NCBI GenBank assembly: GCA_019722365.1
Contig: JADFUC010000533.1
Coordinates: forward strand, 186,001-250,000
Source of the DNA: Lithospermum erythrorhizon
Lineage: Eukaryota > Streptophyta > Magnoliopsida > Boraginales > Boraginaceae
Length of the DNA: 64,000 nt
Direction: 5' to 3'
Positions within the stretch are counted from its first letter, which is position 1. Each line of letters starts with the position of its first letter. Shown piece by piece: positions 1 through 12,253 of the stretch. The notes beneath the pieces are model-generated. The model saw nothing but the letters and a program-made list of their open reading frames with translations, was not told the origin of the DNA and did no database searches. A program made the translations under genes and the position numbers.

Positions 1-153
1 TTTTTTTCGTGAAATACTTGTTGATAGTCTTCCGCTGGATACACCGTAAGTATTTCTTTTATTTAGATTTGATTTATATGATTTAAAATGATCCTAAATT
101 CGTATTTCATGTTGATTTAGTTCAAGTATGAATATGATTTTCCATAATTCTTA
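1..153. other. Window edge, no gene seen
   Basis: AT-rich sequence with no recognisable coding region. It precedes the block shared with the downstream flank of the second monooxygenase copy. Confidence 0.5.
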
Positions 154-970
154 AGGACCTAGTAGGCTCAGTTAAAAGAGGTTGTAATCCCTCTTCTTGA
201 AATGGCACAGTAGCCAGTAAGGAAGCTCAAATTTGGAGCTGAAGATGTAGACGGGACTTAGGTCATGCGATGATATGTCTCCGGGACTTAACTCCCCATC
301 TCGGCACTTTTGGAGCATAGACGTGACTTAGGTCGGGTGATGACAAGTCCCGACCTAGGCAGTGGAAGTGTATAAGATGAGATTTGATCTCATTTTTTAA
401 GATTATCCAAAATATCTTTTTTCTCTCAATTTTTCCTAATTTTTTCAAATTCGTTAGTGTTGTTCTCTACTTGATTAATATCATTTGTATATCATTTTAA
501 GCTAAATCTAGTGTGTAGATTTGTCATTGAGAATACTAGATTATAAAAGATACTAATCGGTAAGCTAGCTTTGATAGGACTTTGTAACAATCTTTATCAT
601 TCTAGTAGATTCACAGCAATGTAACGCATTCTCCGGCGAACCTTAATAAAGATTTGGCTGCTATTTACTTTCTCGGTATTTCTTCTCGCCGTATTATTGT
701 TTGTCCGTATAGTGTATATACCCGCAGGCCGTGTCGATATATGCGTTAATTTCCCAACAGGTGTATCGTCGGAAGATATTACGGGGACTTATGTCCTTTT
801 CTTGTTAACAACATTGAGGTGATTCCAAAATGATCTTGTTCTTGGCAGTGTATATAATTTTCATTGTTTCCCATTTTTATGTGGATACTTCCTTGACCAA
901 TCATTTCATTTTTAGTGTTGATAAATGATATAAATACTACCATTGTGAATACAATGATGTTTGTTTCGAT
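154..970. repeat. Duplicated flank of the monooxygenase tandem pair (copy A side)
   Basis: Positions 154-210 and 761-970 match 12751-13050 almost base for base. In each place this block lies just 3' of a minus-strand monooxygenase gene. The duplicated unit therefore includes downstream DNA as well as the gene. The match is broken here by the insertion at 211-760. Confidence 0.8.
211..760 (+). mobile_element. Probable solo LTR inserted in the duplicated flank
   Basis: These about 550 bp are absent from the matching site near 12830, so the empty site is visible. The four bases acag occur at 207-210 and at 757-760, which could be a short target duplication. The right end reads ttaatttcccaaca, a common plant LTR terminus, and an AATAAA polyadenylation-like signal lies near 645. 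The left end is not a clear TG terminus, so truncation is possible. It contains a copy of the gtcgggac-type repeat at about 250-360. Confidence 0.55.
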
Positions 971-1289
971 ATGTTAGGACGCAACACTATAATAATACCA
1001 AAACAAGATTTCTAAGAAGGCCGAAACGACTATTTTGCCCTTTATAACATGTTTAACCATGTAGCAAGATAAACATATGTCAATTAACTTGACGCTTAAA
1101 ACACAACAAACCGATTCAGCCATCGCTTAGAGAAACAAGCGACTGGGCGAGCTCATGAATCGGCATGCAATTAATTTGTTTGTTTGTAAACAAGCGAGTT
1201 ATATTTACGTTATTACTGATCAAGCCAATTTTTTTTGTGTTTGTTTGATAACGAGCATTGTATTAACTTGTTTGTTCAGAATACAATGC

Positions 1290-1560
1290 AAATTGAATGA
1301 AATAAATTAATTACATAAGAAATGACTTAAATAATTAATTACATAACAATATTAAATAATTTATTACATAAGAATGAATTAAATATATTACATAAGAATG
1401 AATTAAATATATCTACATACGAATGAAATAAATAATTAATTACATAAAATGCATTAAATAATTAATATACAAAAATAAATTATATAATTAATTACATAAA
1501 AATGCATTAAATAATTAATTACATAAGAATGAATTAATTAATGATGAAAAATGTATTAAA
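1290..1560. repeat. AT-rich degenerate array, about 30-bp units
   Basis: Units resembling attaaataattaattacat followed by aagaatga recur about eight times with variable spacing. A related array in the same orientation lies near the other end of the insertion (4395-4640). Confidence 0.6.
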
Positions 1561-2129
1561 ACGATTTGAATACATGTCAACATGATTATAAAATAAATGC
1601 AATATACTACCAAATTAATTCCATGGCACTATTTGAACTAACAACTAAATATAATGTTCATCAATGAACAAGAATGAAAAAAATTCGGCTGTCCATTAAT
1701 AAGCGAACAGATAGTTCGCTTGTTTGTAAATAAAACAGTTGAATACTCCGCTTGCTTGTAGCCAATCAGAGTTAACTCGGTTGTTACACAACAAATCGAG
1801 CTAATTGATTTGACAACACACCACATCGATCGAGACGCCTGATGTGACACAACACACACGCCTCGAACGAGAATCTCACAGGCAAATATCAATCCCAATC
1901 GAATTTTTACGGTATTATTGCAAATCGATAATTATTTAATATGAAATTATCGAGAATATGAAATTAATAAATTGTGCATCAAAGAATATGAAATTGTTAA
2001 GATTATGAAATTAATAAATTTTGTATTAATAATGCTCAATTCTTTGGTAAATCACGCATAATAAAGTACCAAATTATTGGCGTATTCAACTAACAACTAA
2101 ATAAAATGCTCATGATTAAACAACCATGG

Positions 2130-2290
2130 AAGAATTCGTTGTTTCTCAACAACCATGAAAGAATTCGTTGTTTGTCAACAACCATATAGAAATAATTCGT
2201 TGTTGCACAACAACAATAGAAAGAATTCGGTTGTTGCACAACAACCTATGGAAAGTAGCCCGGGTTGTTGCACAACAACGAACCGCCGGA
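2130..2290. repeat. Array of about 30-bp units, each with a small palindrome
   Basis: Five consecutive units start with aattcg or a variant. Each carries a ttgttg...caacaa inverted pair, so each strand could fold into a row of short hairpins. The loop changes between units (tctc, tgtc, ca) while the stems are kept. Confidence 0.65.
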
Positions 2291-3019
2291 TTTCACAACA
2301 CAAGACACTAACCGAACCGCCTGGATGCTGACAACACATACACGGTTTTTTATAGCCTACTTGCACACGGTTTTGATGGTAAACAAACAATTCTTTCACA
2401 TGGTTTTGATGGTAAACAAAATGAATTGTGCAAATGCTTAAATACTTAACAACCGAATTCACCATTTGACAACATCACTTCAATAAATTTCCGTTAATTT
2501 GCTCGTGTTTTCAACTCAAATTTTTGTGTTCATCAAAGCAATTAACAATTCAATAAACAAGTAAGTAAAAAATTCTAACCATTTGTTTATATTATAAATC
2601 TAATTTATATATATGAATTGTGTACTTATTATGAAATTGGTATGAATTATTATGCATTGTGGTATTATGTTCCTTCTCAAACTGCTTTTTAGATTATGTT
2701 TTGTGTTTGTAAAAATTATGGTTGCTTGTTAAGATTTACGTCAATTTCGAATCATATTTTGTGTATTCAATTTCAATACACACTATGTTTTTGAAGATTT
2801 ATTGCTATAGGCGAATTATTTACTTTTTTGTTGAGTAACAATCGAAATAAAATCACGCTTAATATAGAATGTTTAATTGATCATTTGTTCAAGCTTCATG
2901 ACAAATTGGTCTATTTATGGCTTCAGCATGCAACAAGCGACCAGTAATGATTACACTACATTAACCGTATTTATGAATTATATATAAGCAAATTATTGGA
3001 TATCAGTGGAAATTATGGC

Positions 3020-3700
3020 ACAGATTACGACTAAAATTATGATTAAACAAATTATGAAATATTATGACATATGAAATATTATAAAATTATAAAATTAAGG
3101 AAACATTATGAAATTATGAAATATGAAATATTATGAAATATCAAATGATGAAATTATAAAATTATGAAATATTATGAAATTATGAAAATATGAAATTATA
3201 AAATTATGAAATTATTATAAAATATGTTATTTTAGATTACGAGGAATCGTAAAATAACGCATTTAGCGTATAATTATAAAATTTGATGAAATATGGTAAA
3301 TTATGGTCAAAATAGTAAATTATGGTAAAAAATGTTAACATTATGAAATTATGACATATGAATAATGTAAGCAGAAAATTTTAGAATAGGTTAACAAATG
3401 GTCGAACTTTTGAAATATGGTAAATTATGGACTATGGACAAATATAGTAAAATTATAAAATATGGTTAATTATGAAATAAGTAATTTATCAGAATTTTAG
3501 AATATGGTTAATTATGATAAAGTTTTTGAGCAAAATTTATATATGAAATATGATAAATTATGGTAAAGTTTAGACTATCGTAAAATATGGTAAAATTATG
3601 AAATATGGTAAACTATGAAATATGGTAATCTGTGCAATAAATTATTAAATATGGTACATTATCGTAAACAACGGAATTGTAGAGTTAATAAAATTTTGGT
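3020..3700. repeat. Low-complexity AT region built on gaaattatgaaat and ggtaaattatgg motifs
   Basis: Irregular repeats of gaaatatgaaat and related words fill the first half; ggtaaattatgg words fill the second. No open frame of note lies in it. Confidence 0.6.
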
Positions 3701-3765
3701 AAATATGTAATCAGAAATAAAGATATTAAAGATGACCGATCAGAGACAAATCTTACCTAATCGGA

Positions 3766-3990
3766 ATGTTCGAGCGGGTATTATCGGGTCGCATTCGAAG
3801 GCAAAGAGGTCAAGCAGTGGAAGACCCGATTCAACAACCCGGTTCATCCTTTGACGAGTACGAGGAATTATACCCGGTCGAGCAACCCGGTCCATCGTAC
3901 GACACGTACGAGGAAGCATACCCGTTCACAAGAACCCGGTCCATCGCTTTCACACGCATTTGAGGAAGCATACCTGCAATAACAACCTGG
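3766..3990 (+). other. Small ORF with 16-residue repeats encoded by a 48-nt minisatellite
   Basis: A 65-codon ORF starts at 3766. It contains two tandem 16-residue repeats of the type QPGPSYDTYEEAYP, rich in Tyr, Glu and Pro. A third DNA unit follows, but a one-base shift throws it out of frame, so the ORF stops at 3963. In the shifted frame this third unit still reads as the same repeat and ends FEEAYLQ-stop. A partial fourth unit follows. Base composition is clearly richer in GC than the surrounding insertion, and the repeat differences look codon-aware. The product is not recognised. It could be the remains of an element-encoded structural protein or of a captured gene. Confidence 0.4.
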
Positions 3991-4394
3991 GCCAACGTCA
4001 CCATGTAGAAGACGCCAAAACATAGGTTTCGCTAAACTACGACCGTATACTAATGAGCACAAAGACCAAGATCACCAGAAAGGCTTCATATCGCTTTCTC
4101 AAGATGTATTTGCATAGCTATCCGAAAGTTATTAATGCCACCCAAGATCAAGCACTCAAAACAACTGTGATAACTGGAATGATTAGTTTCAATTGTGTAT
4201 TTTTCTATACGATGTTCACGCTTTTTCTACGCTATGACGCTTATTTATTTTTTCCTATCCGATAATTATAGTAAATGTTTACTATTTTTACATTATGCAA
4301 ATTCATACAAGTTAACGCTACTAAGTTAACACGTAACGAGGACACGATTCCACGCCAAGATGATCATTACGATTCACTTATTGGCACGAATCTA

Positions 4395-4640
4395 ATTAAT
4401 TTCATGTTTGTAATTAATTACATAAATTAAATAATGAACGAATGAATTACATAAATTAAATAATGAACGAATGAATTACATAAATTAAATAATGAACGAA
4501 TGAATTAAACAATAAATTAAATAATGAACGAATGAATTAAATAATGAACGAATGCATTAAACAATGAATTAAATAATTAATTACATGAAAATGAATTAAA
4601 TAATGAATTAATTAATGAATTCATCATAAGAAATTTTCAC
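4395..4640. repeat. 29-bp minisatellite, about 3 full units plus degenerate ones
   Basis: Three nearly perfect units contain aattacataaattaaataa followed by tgaacgaatg. Shorter, diverged units without the acata part follow. Confidence 0.75.
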
Positions 4641-4689
4641 TTTGTAAATATTATGAAATTATTATTGCAAACTAGCAAATTGAATGCGG

Positions 4690-4890
4690 TCATAATAAAC
4701 AAATAACGCTCGCACGCTGTTTGCTAACAAGCGAATTCAAGCTACGCTTGTTTCATAACAGTTTAATTCGAGCCACGTTGTTTTGTAACAAGCGAATTCG
4801 CTTGTTACGAACTAACAAAGGTATACCCGCTTGTTTACTAACCAACACGCGAAAATTCGCTTATTTCTTAACAAACATGAAAACTTGTTC
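4690..4890. repeat. Aagcgaattcgctt-type inverted words near the insertion's right end
   Basis: Short inverted words such as caagcgaattcgcttg recur here with ttgttt/aaacaa spacers. Similar words occur at 1680-1780 near the left end, so both sides share a subterminal motif. Confidence 0.45.
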
Positions 4891-5071
4891 GGTAGGTAAA
4901 ATAAGAATTTCACACTGTTCATTTTACTGTTTTTATGGTACAGATAACAGTTCAGGTTAGGGATGTACTAATATAAATTGTCCAAAGTCTAAACACAGGA
5001 GAACTTAAAGATTTCAACAGATAGAGATCGGTTACAAGAACATTTAGTGTGGCTACATAGTACAACAATAA

Positions 5072-8000
5072 TCAAAGGTGTCCACAATCATACTTAGTAT
5101 GACCATTAGTGTCTTTAAATAACATCATTAAAATGATTATGGTAATGAAACTTTTAACCTTTGATACAGTTTCACGAAGGATACCTGAGAGGTATGTTTG
5201 GGTTGACAGAAGCACCAGCCTCATTCTCCTCTCTTTCAGATACTGATCAATTGCATTTTCAATAATCTTCTGTTTTCTCTTTCCACATTGATGGAGATCT
5301 TCAGGACTCATTTTCTGAGCCAAGTTCCGAGCAAACACCACAGCGTCTTCAATCGAAGCTGAACCACCCTGCCCAAGAAATGGACCCATTAAGTGCATTG
5401 CATCGCCCGCTACTGTAACTGTTCCTTTCCGATCCCTTCTTACTAGCAAGTCCCAAGGAGCTCGGTATCTCAAATGACTCAAAAATAGCAAGTCTACGTC
5501 ACAATCGTCGATTAGCTCCTTAAAATCAGATGGGAAGCCGTCCAGTGATTCGATTGCTGATCTTTTTATTAGTTCAGGATCATGGGGTAACTTAGCATCT
5601 GGATCAAATAATAAACTCTTAAAGGATACATTGTTCCAGCAATAGTTGTAAGTTGTAACCAGTAAAAGAACAATTAAGAACCTAAATTTCACCATTTCTA
5701 TAGTAACGCGGTAAGTAGAAGACAGCATAAAGAGCTGTTTGAACCTGATCGAGCCAATGATTGGGTGATGGAAAAATAGACCAAGGTATCGGTGATTGGG
5801 AGTCTTGCTGCTACAACATTTCCTCTCCTCATCCGGATGACTTCCTGAGGAAATTGATGTCCATTTGAGTAAGTGGTTAAACCTCTAGTAGAACTTAATG
5901 CAAACTGCCTAGGAGGACCAATGTCAAGAAAGTCTGCAACCATCGACCTGGATCCATCGCAACCAATAATGACCTGATATTTCAAAAACAAGAACATTCA
6001 TGTCATGCGAGTCCCTGTCATACTTTATTATTCCTGACTTTTACTATCAATAAAAGTTCTTTGTTCTTTAGTAGAATGTAAGCACATACATGTTATGATT
6101 CCAAATGCATGAAAATTTAATATACCTTGGCATTGATAGATTTACGATTACATATTTGGAGAGTTGGATAGTTAGTATGAGTATCCAAATTCACAGAGAG
6201 AACTTGGCATCCGAATCTTATCGTTCCAGGAGGTAGAGCATCAGCTAAAACTTGAAGCAGATCACTCCTCTTCAAACAACGAGTCTCATCACTAGAATGT
6301 ATCGACTCGAGTAAGATAAACAAATAATTTAACAACCAATTTCTTTCAACAAAAATACAAATGAAAACTTACTGGATGATTCGTTCTTGATGTTTACCCT
6401 CGTCAATCAAAATATCCGACCACCTGTACCAATCAGGAATGTAGCTTATTTAGTCTTGGTAATTAGGCCTTTATGAGGTTGTTTTGTTAGAATATCATCT
6501 CGCCTTATCGTCATCTCTATATTGTTTTATTGTCCTACATTATATTCTTATATACCAAGTATATTTTAACCACATTCGACTTGCATTCTCAACATGTTGC
6601 ATATTAGCCTCAGAAGTTTTTAAGATGGTAGATTTCGGTCCTGGACAGTCGGCTATTGCAATTCTGAGCCTAATTAAAAATTGTCCTAAAAAGTTAACAA
6701 AAGTTACAATGTTGACATTTGGCATTAAAGTATTAAACCATAGAACTTAATCGAGTATTCAATCGAACCTGTGAAGGAAATAAACCAGCAAATGGTGACC
6801 GATGTATCTACACATGAACTATTAGGTCGGCATTAAGATACAACTTGATATTGATATGAAAAATAATCAAAATTTACATTAACATTAACACGCCCAACGT
6901 TTCGAGAGGCCACGCCCAAGCAACATTATGCGTTGTATATCATCGTAACGCCTCCTCGAACACGGGTAGAACACTATTAGATCTGGATTTTATCTACCAC
7001 AAAAACCACCAATGGCTGCCCAAAGACGCTTTTGTCCTCACTCACTTGTACTCCAAGTGAAGGACTTCCCCATGGGTCACCATCCCAAATTACCTCTTGT
7101 GATCAAGCACGTTTAATACCGGAGTTCTTGAGTGAGAAGAACTTTTGAAAATAAGATGCATCTTGGTGATATGAGTAGTACCGATCAAATCATATCAAAC
7201 TTAATCACATAGCCACTCTATGCCGGGGTATTACAAATACGCAACCTTTGCGATATCAATAAACATGCGTGAGTGATCAAGATTGTCTTTCATACAAAAG
7301 GAAGAGAGATGACCTTTTTAAAGGAAAAGCAGATTGTCTTAGTTGAGATGCCACACCAAGCTGATCTAATGCACGCCAACCATTAGCTAACACAGTAATA
7401 GCTCCTCCTGATGCTCTCAGAGTATCAGACTTTTCAAGAACTATGCTTCTGAAACCTTTCCTGGATTTTCAAAATATACAAGAAATACATCAAGAATCCA
7501 AGATAATAAACACCATGCATCATTTTTGCACACTTCAATAGGCACATCTAACATGTTCCAACTCTCGGAGCGAACTAGGCGTATGCAGCAGTCGCCTCCC
7601 TCCTAATTTTCCGAAAGCTTTAATTTTATTAAGTATTTTTTCAAAAATTATAGCTATTTTTAAAAATTACGTTGCTCGTCTCCTAAATTTTTAGGCATAT
7701 TTTTCTTATAAAGCATGAGCACGCGAATCCTCGTATAAAAATTCCTGCTTTCGCCACTATTCCAACTCAACCAACTTTTATTTTCGCTATATTTTCACCT
7801 TAGTTCATTACCTCGACAAATAAAATAGAATACAAATACTATTTTAAAACATGCAACTCAATTCACTATGCCACTTAATTAATTACTAGTAAGATGTTAC
7901 GTGCGTTGCACGTAGACAATCATGAATGAAAAAAGTATAAGATTTTTACAATAATTTATTTTTCATTGGATACTTCAACTACTATGGAAAAAGATTAACT

Positions 8001-8507
8001 CAATAGATTGACGTCCATTAAATATAAAATAATGAATTTCAAATAATATAAACTTAGAGTTTTCATATTGTCTTTAATTTATTTCAAAATTTTAACACTA
8101 TCATGTTTGTCATTATTTATTCACTTTATAGTTTTTAGTCTTACTTTTATTATTTGTAATATTTAAGTACTTTCACTTATATATATCATTTTTAAATGCT
8201 TCCACAGTATATATTGAGATTTATTATTATTTGTTTTTCTAATAAAATAATCCATATGTTTTAAAATAAACTCGAACTTATCGATGTCAAAAATAATTTA
8301 CAAAACCATTCCAAATATTACACTACTACTAAGAGGTCCTTCAACAACCAATTGAACTTGTTTCTAATAACGAAAAATTTTAATGTTTCAATAATCTTAA
8401 ACATAATTAGTCATATTTCATTGTCAAAGAATAAATATGATTTAAATGTAAAGCAATCATTATCATAAATTTGTTAGAAAAATATGATATTAGGGGAATT
8501 AGTGTCG

Positions 8508-8541
<34 letters not shown>

Positions 8542-11500
8542 TATATGCAAAATAAGAAATTTATAACTATCGCCAAAAAAGTTTCTATACTAAATTTTCA
8601 CTTCATACATGCATACCATCTAGAATTTTGCAACTTCTCTATTTGTATAATGTAACTATGCAAGAAGATAATTTTATTATATTTAATTATATAACAATAA
8701 TAGTAGTTTATCATTTATCATTGATGTTAAATGACATTAAGAAAATGAAAATAGTTGACAATTATTATATATTTTTATAGGACGATTCTTTCATTCAATA
8801 GTTATTAATAAATAATTATAAATGTCGATGCATTTACTACTATCATGTTTTATAAAGAAGATAGAATGTCGGTAACAAATAAGTAAAGTATTTTCCATAT
8901 TATATCTACATTTACTTCTATCATGTTATATAATAAAGATATTAACAAATGAATAGAGAATTTCTCATAATAATTTTATCATCTATTTATGATTTGCAAA
9001 GAATTATCGTTTTAACCCGACATTTAAAGATAAGTTAGTTTATATATTATATTATTTTTAATTGATTGAAGATGTATTATTTATATTGTATTCAACTTGT
9101 CACATTAACCAAATCATAATACAACTAACAAAATCAATCAAATGTAAATACATCATACTATGATCAATATTTTGATTCTAAAATTTCTAATAGAACAATA
9201 ACTAATTAATAATATAATTTGATCAAGAATTAATAAAAAACTAATCCAAAGAATAAAAATGATATTTGAGAAATTACCTAAAAATAATTAATGGTTGAAA
9301 ATATATACAAGAAAGTTGACAAGAAATATCATCAAGATTTTCAAAGCGCTTTTACTCTCATTGTAACAATATTTTGACATTCGGCGAGCCAAATTTATAT
9401 AAATCATAAATATCCAAACATGTAAACTCCTAAAATGAATAAAAGTTTATTATTTGGTATCGAGACATGTTTAAATTGTGTAATACCTAGCTATAAAAAT
9501 AATTATTATTTATACTTAGCAAATGATAGTAACTCCTCAAATGGCAAAATAACGAGACTAATGTAATTTTCAAGAATTTTAATTGAGTTATAATTATAAT
9601 GATGTAAATATATAAATACAATTATTAATATTACTCATTTTAATTATCATTACTTTTTGTGTAACTTTCAAGCATTTTAATTGAAGTTTTTAATTATTAA
9701 TCTAAGTAAATACACAATATATAAATAGATTATTGTATTCACTACATCGATTTAAATTGAAATCAGAGGATGTATTATATTATAAAATATATTTGTCATA
9801 TATTTTGTTTTAATATATATATAATCAAACATGTATTTGCTCGCTTTAAAAGTTACAACATGCGTTTTTTGGCATGTTCAATGTTTTATATTCATATGTG
9901 ATTTACTTGGTTAGTTTATAAAAATTAGAGAAATTATAAAAGTCATGTGACTTCGATGATACCTTGTTAATTATACTTAATTGAATTTTTTATGATTATT
10001 TTTTATTGGTAGTAAAATATAATATTTTTATTATTCTTTTAATTATTTTATATTAAAATATCAATTATCTTTTTTTGTAAAGTAAAAATATTTTCATATA
10101 TTCATATGTGCTTCAATAAAAAAAATCATGTAACTTCCGTGATAATTTCTTAATTGTATTTAATTATTTACATAAAAATTCATGTAACTCCCATGATATC
10201 TTCTTAATTCTATTTAATTCTTTACATAAAAATTAAACAAATGATAAAATGTAATATTTTTATTATTCTTTAATTATTTTATATTAAAATATTAAGTATC
10301 TTTTGTTCTAAAGTAAAATTTTTGCATATATTCATATGTGCTTCAATGATAAAATTCATGTAACTCTCGTGATAATTTCTTAATTCTATTTAATCATTTA
10401 CATATATCCATATGTAACTCCCATGATACATTCTTAATTTTATTTCATTCTTTACTTAAAAATTGAATAAATGATAAAATACATGTAACTCCCATAATAC
10501 CTTATTAATTATATTTAATTTATCATAATTATGTAAATTATGTAATGAATGAGAGCAATGCAATATGGAGTGTAATGGTGCAATAACTAATTAATAATAA
10601 GATGAAGATAATTAAGTTTAGGGGAAAGGGTAATATGGTCTTAACAAAAAATGAAAGAAACACTAACACATTCACACTTTATAGGTGAAAACAAAATTGA
10701 AGTTTGTTTTTTTTAGTATTTTTGTGAGGTTTAACATCTATATTAAACATATTAAAGTATAAAAACTAAAGTATAAATCATAAGAGAGAAAAATTTAATT
10801 GATTGTTAACTAATACATCATATCCTCTAACCCAAATATAAAAGTAATACTCATTTGTATATTCATAATACAAGTAAGAAATAATGTTATATTATGTTAT
10901 TGAAGAATTAATGAAAGAATAAGAGTTATTTGTAACTTCTAATATTTGAAATAATGAGTCATAATGCCCAAAGTTGCACTTTTTTTAACTTACAATTTAA
11001 AGAAAAATTTAATAAGTTATTATTAATATATTAGTATACACTAAAGTAAAGTACATAAATTTCATTATCTATTTTTGTAATAATGACAAATATGTTAGAA
11101 TACTCAACCTATGGACATTTTTTATAATAATAAAATATAGGATAATATACTTCTAAAAGAAATCAGGAATAATATACTCCAAATGAAAAAAAAATTATAA
11201 TTTATTTGTCAAAAATTATAAAGAGTCCTCATTAAAGTCAATGAGTAATGTCATCTAATTTATCTTAAATACTAATGTAACCTAAACTTCAATTACACTA
11301 AAAATTGAATGAATTTAATTTGTATTTTTCTTTACTTATGATTTATATAATTACTTACTTCAAAAATAAGAAAAACTTATTTCAATACTTCCTATTGAAA
11401 ACTGCTAGTTTTTTAAATTATTAATTGAACAACTTTATATTTATTTTGAATATTCTTTATTTTATACTTATATACTTTTTTCTTTTGCTAAACATAGCAA

Positions 11501-12253
11501 AGCCATAACTATTATCATATAAAAATTATCGAAATTACTTCTGTAACTTCTTAGTTTAATCTCAAATATTTTGATATAAATATCTAATATCATTATCATA
11601 TTTTTATATGCATAGTATTAGACATTTATATATGTTTAAAACACTATAACTTTGTAAATAGACTCTAGATTTTTAAAAATGTATAAACTCATAATTTTTT
11701 TAATTTGAAACAAGTATATTTTAATTATATTACACATGTAGAAGAAATTATATATTGTAGTAATGATTTTAAATTAATATAATTTGAAAAACTATTTTTG
11801 CATTAATATCATGTAATATAAGAATTAGCGGAGAGTATTAATATGCATTAAGAGCCACTAATAATCAACCACAAATAAATAATTAATAATAACCAATTAC
11901 ATGTAAATAATTAATTAATAATAACATGTAGATCGAAGCAAAATTATTGACAAAAACGAAAGTTAGAAACATCATTAACACATTTTCACTCCTTATGTTA
12001 ATCAATGAATGTAAAGAATCTCCTGGTTAAATAGGACAAGTGAGTTGGATACTACACAACTTCATCTTTGTGATAATAATTTACCATGACATTCAAAACT
12101 ATCTAGTACTAAAGATATGCACATCTTGAATAACTTTAAAAAAAAAAAATCAAGAAAGATATATGTATACTTGTGAAGAGCAAGTGAAGTGGCAAGCCCA
12201 GAAATCCCACCACCAACTATGACTATGTCATGATCCTCTTCAATTGAATCCAT
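5072..12253 (-). CDS. FAD-dependent monooxygenase, copy A (MO1-like), 6 exons
   Basis: Rebuilt exons on the minus strand are 12171-12253, 7314-7460, 6373-6423, 6126-6291, 5745-5973 and 5072-5598. All junctions are GT/AG and the total is 1203 nt (400 aa). The N-terminus has the FAD dinucleotide-binding motif GGGISG (residues 14-19). Exon 5 opens with the DG motif GCDGS (about 153-157). Exon 6 has AGDAMH (about 289-294) followed by GPFLGQGGS, the second FAD-contact motif of this class. A hydrophobic stretch near the C-terminus may touch a membrane. These are hallmarks of class A flavin monooxygenases that hydroxylate aromatic or isoprenoid substrates; the substrate cannot be inferred. The start is the ATG that also opens copy B. 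Intron 1 is about 4.7 kb because of an AT-rich insertion and intron 2 has another, so splicing may be impaired although no coding break is seen. Confidence 0.85.
6885..7235. mobile_element. LTR-like insertion in intron 2 of copy A
   Basis: About 350 bp absent from the matching intron of copy B (near 14900). On the minus strand it begins tgtaataccccggc, like many plant gypsy LTR starts. The other end is not clearly bounded, so it may be a solo LTR fragment. Confidence 0.5.
7886..7914 (-). other. Helitron-type 3' end: hairpin plus CTAG
   Basis: The stem tacgtgc/gcacgta (7898-7904 and 7908-7914) is perfect. On the minus strand it is followed by eight bases, then CTAG and the host T. CTRR after a short hairpin is the defining Helitron terminus. 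Confidence 0.6.
8508..8541. repeat. Compound microsatellite (TA)n(GA)n
   Basis: About ten TA dinucleotides run directly into about eight GA dinucleotides, within the AT-rich insertion. Confidence 0.9.
9930..10540. repeat. Degenerate tandem units of about 200 bp inside the AT-rich insertion
   Basis: Blocks containing catgtaactcccatgata, ttcttaattctatttaatt and atattcatatgtgcttcaat recur in the same order about three times with many small changes. Confidence 0.65.

Larger units (their letters stand above)
979..4953. mobile_element. Unclassified 4-kb insertion rich in tandem and hairpin repeats
   Basis: This 3975-bp block is missing from the equivalent place near 13052 downstream of the second monooxygenase copy, so it is an insertion. 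It is flanked by atgttagg (971-978) and aggttagg (4954-4961). One mismatch in eight would fit an 8-9 bp target duplication of the hAT or Mutator type. The ends show only weak inverted similarity. Inside are AT-rich arrays near both ends, an array of palindromic units, a long low-complexity centre, and one GC-richer coding-like patch (3766-3990). No reverse transcriptase, transposase or helicase was recognised. It could be a non-autonomous DNA transposon or a degraded LARD/TRIM-type element. Confidence 0.6.
7550..11990 (-). mobile_element. AT-rich Helitron-like insertion in intron 1 of copy A
   Basis: Homology to intron 1 of copy B stops near 7550 and resumes near 12000, so about 4.4 kb was inserted. 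Read on the minus strand, a 7-bp perfect hairpin (7898-7914, loop gtt) is followed 8 nt later by CTAG and a T (7886, then 7885). This is the layout of a Helitron 3' terminus. The left 340 bp (7550-7885) lie outside that terminus and may be a separate insertion. The 5' end was not located. No Rep/helicase coding was seen, so it would be non-autonomous. Confidence 0.55.

Noticed and set aside
2175..2465. Minus-strand ORF of 96 codons in the hairpin array
   Set aside because: It is an accidental open frame through tandem repeats. Composition is dominated by repeat-derived residues with no family resemblance.
5599..5728. N-terminal extension of the last monooxygenase exon (hydrophobic, signal-like)
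   Set aside because: It is intron 5 read in frame. The acceptor at 5599 and the matching exon in copy B fix the true boundary.
12062..12170. Extension of the monooxygenase first exon into lysine/phenylalanine-rich sequence
   Set aside because: Comparison with copy B and the GT donor at 12170 shows that this is intron read-through.
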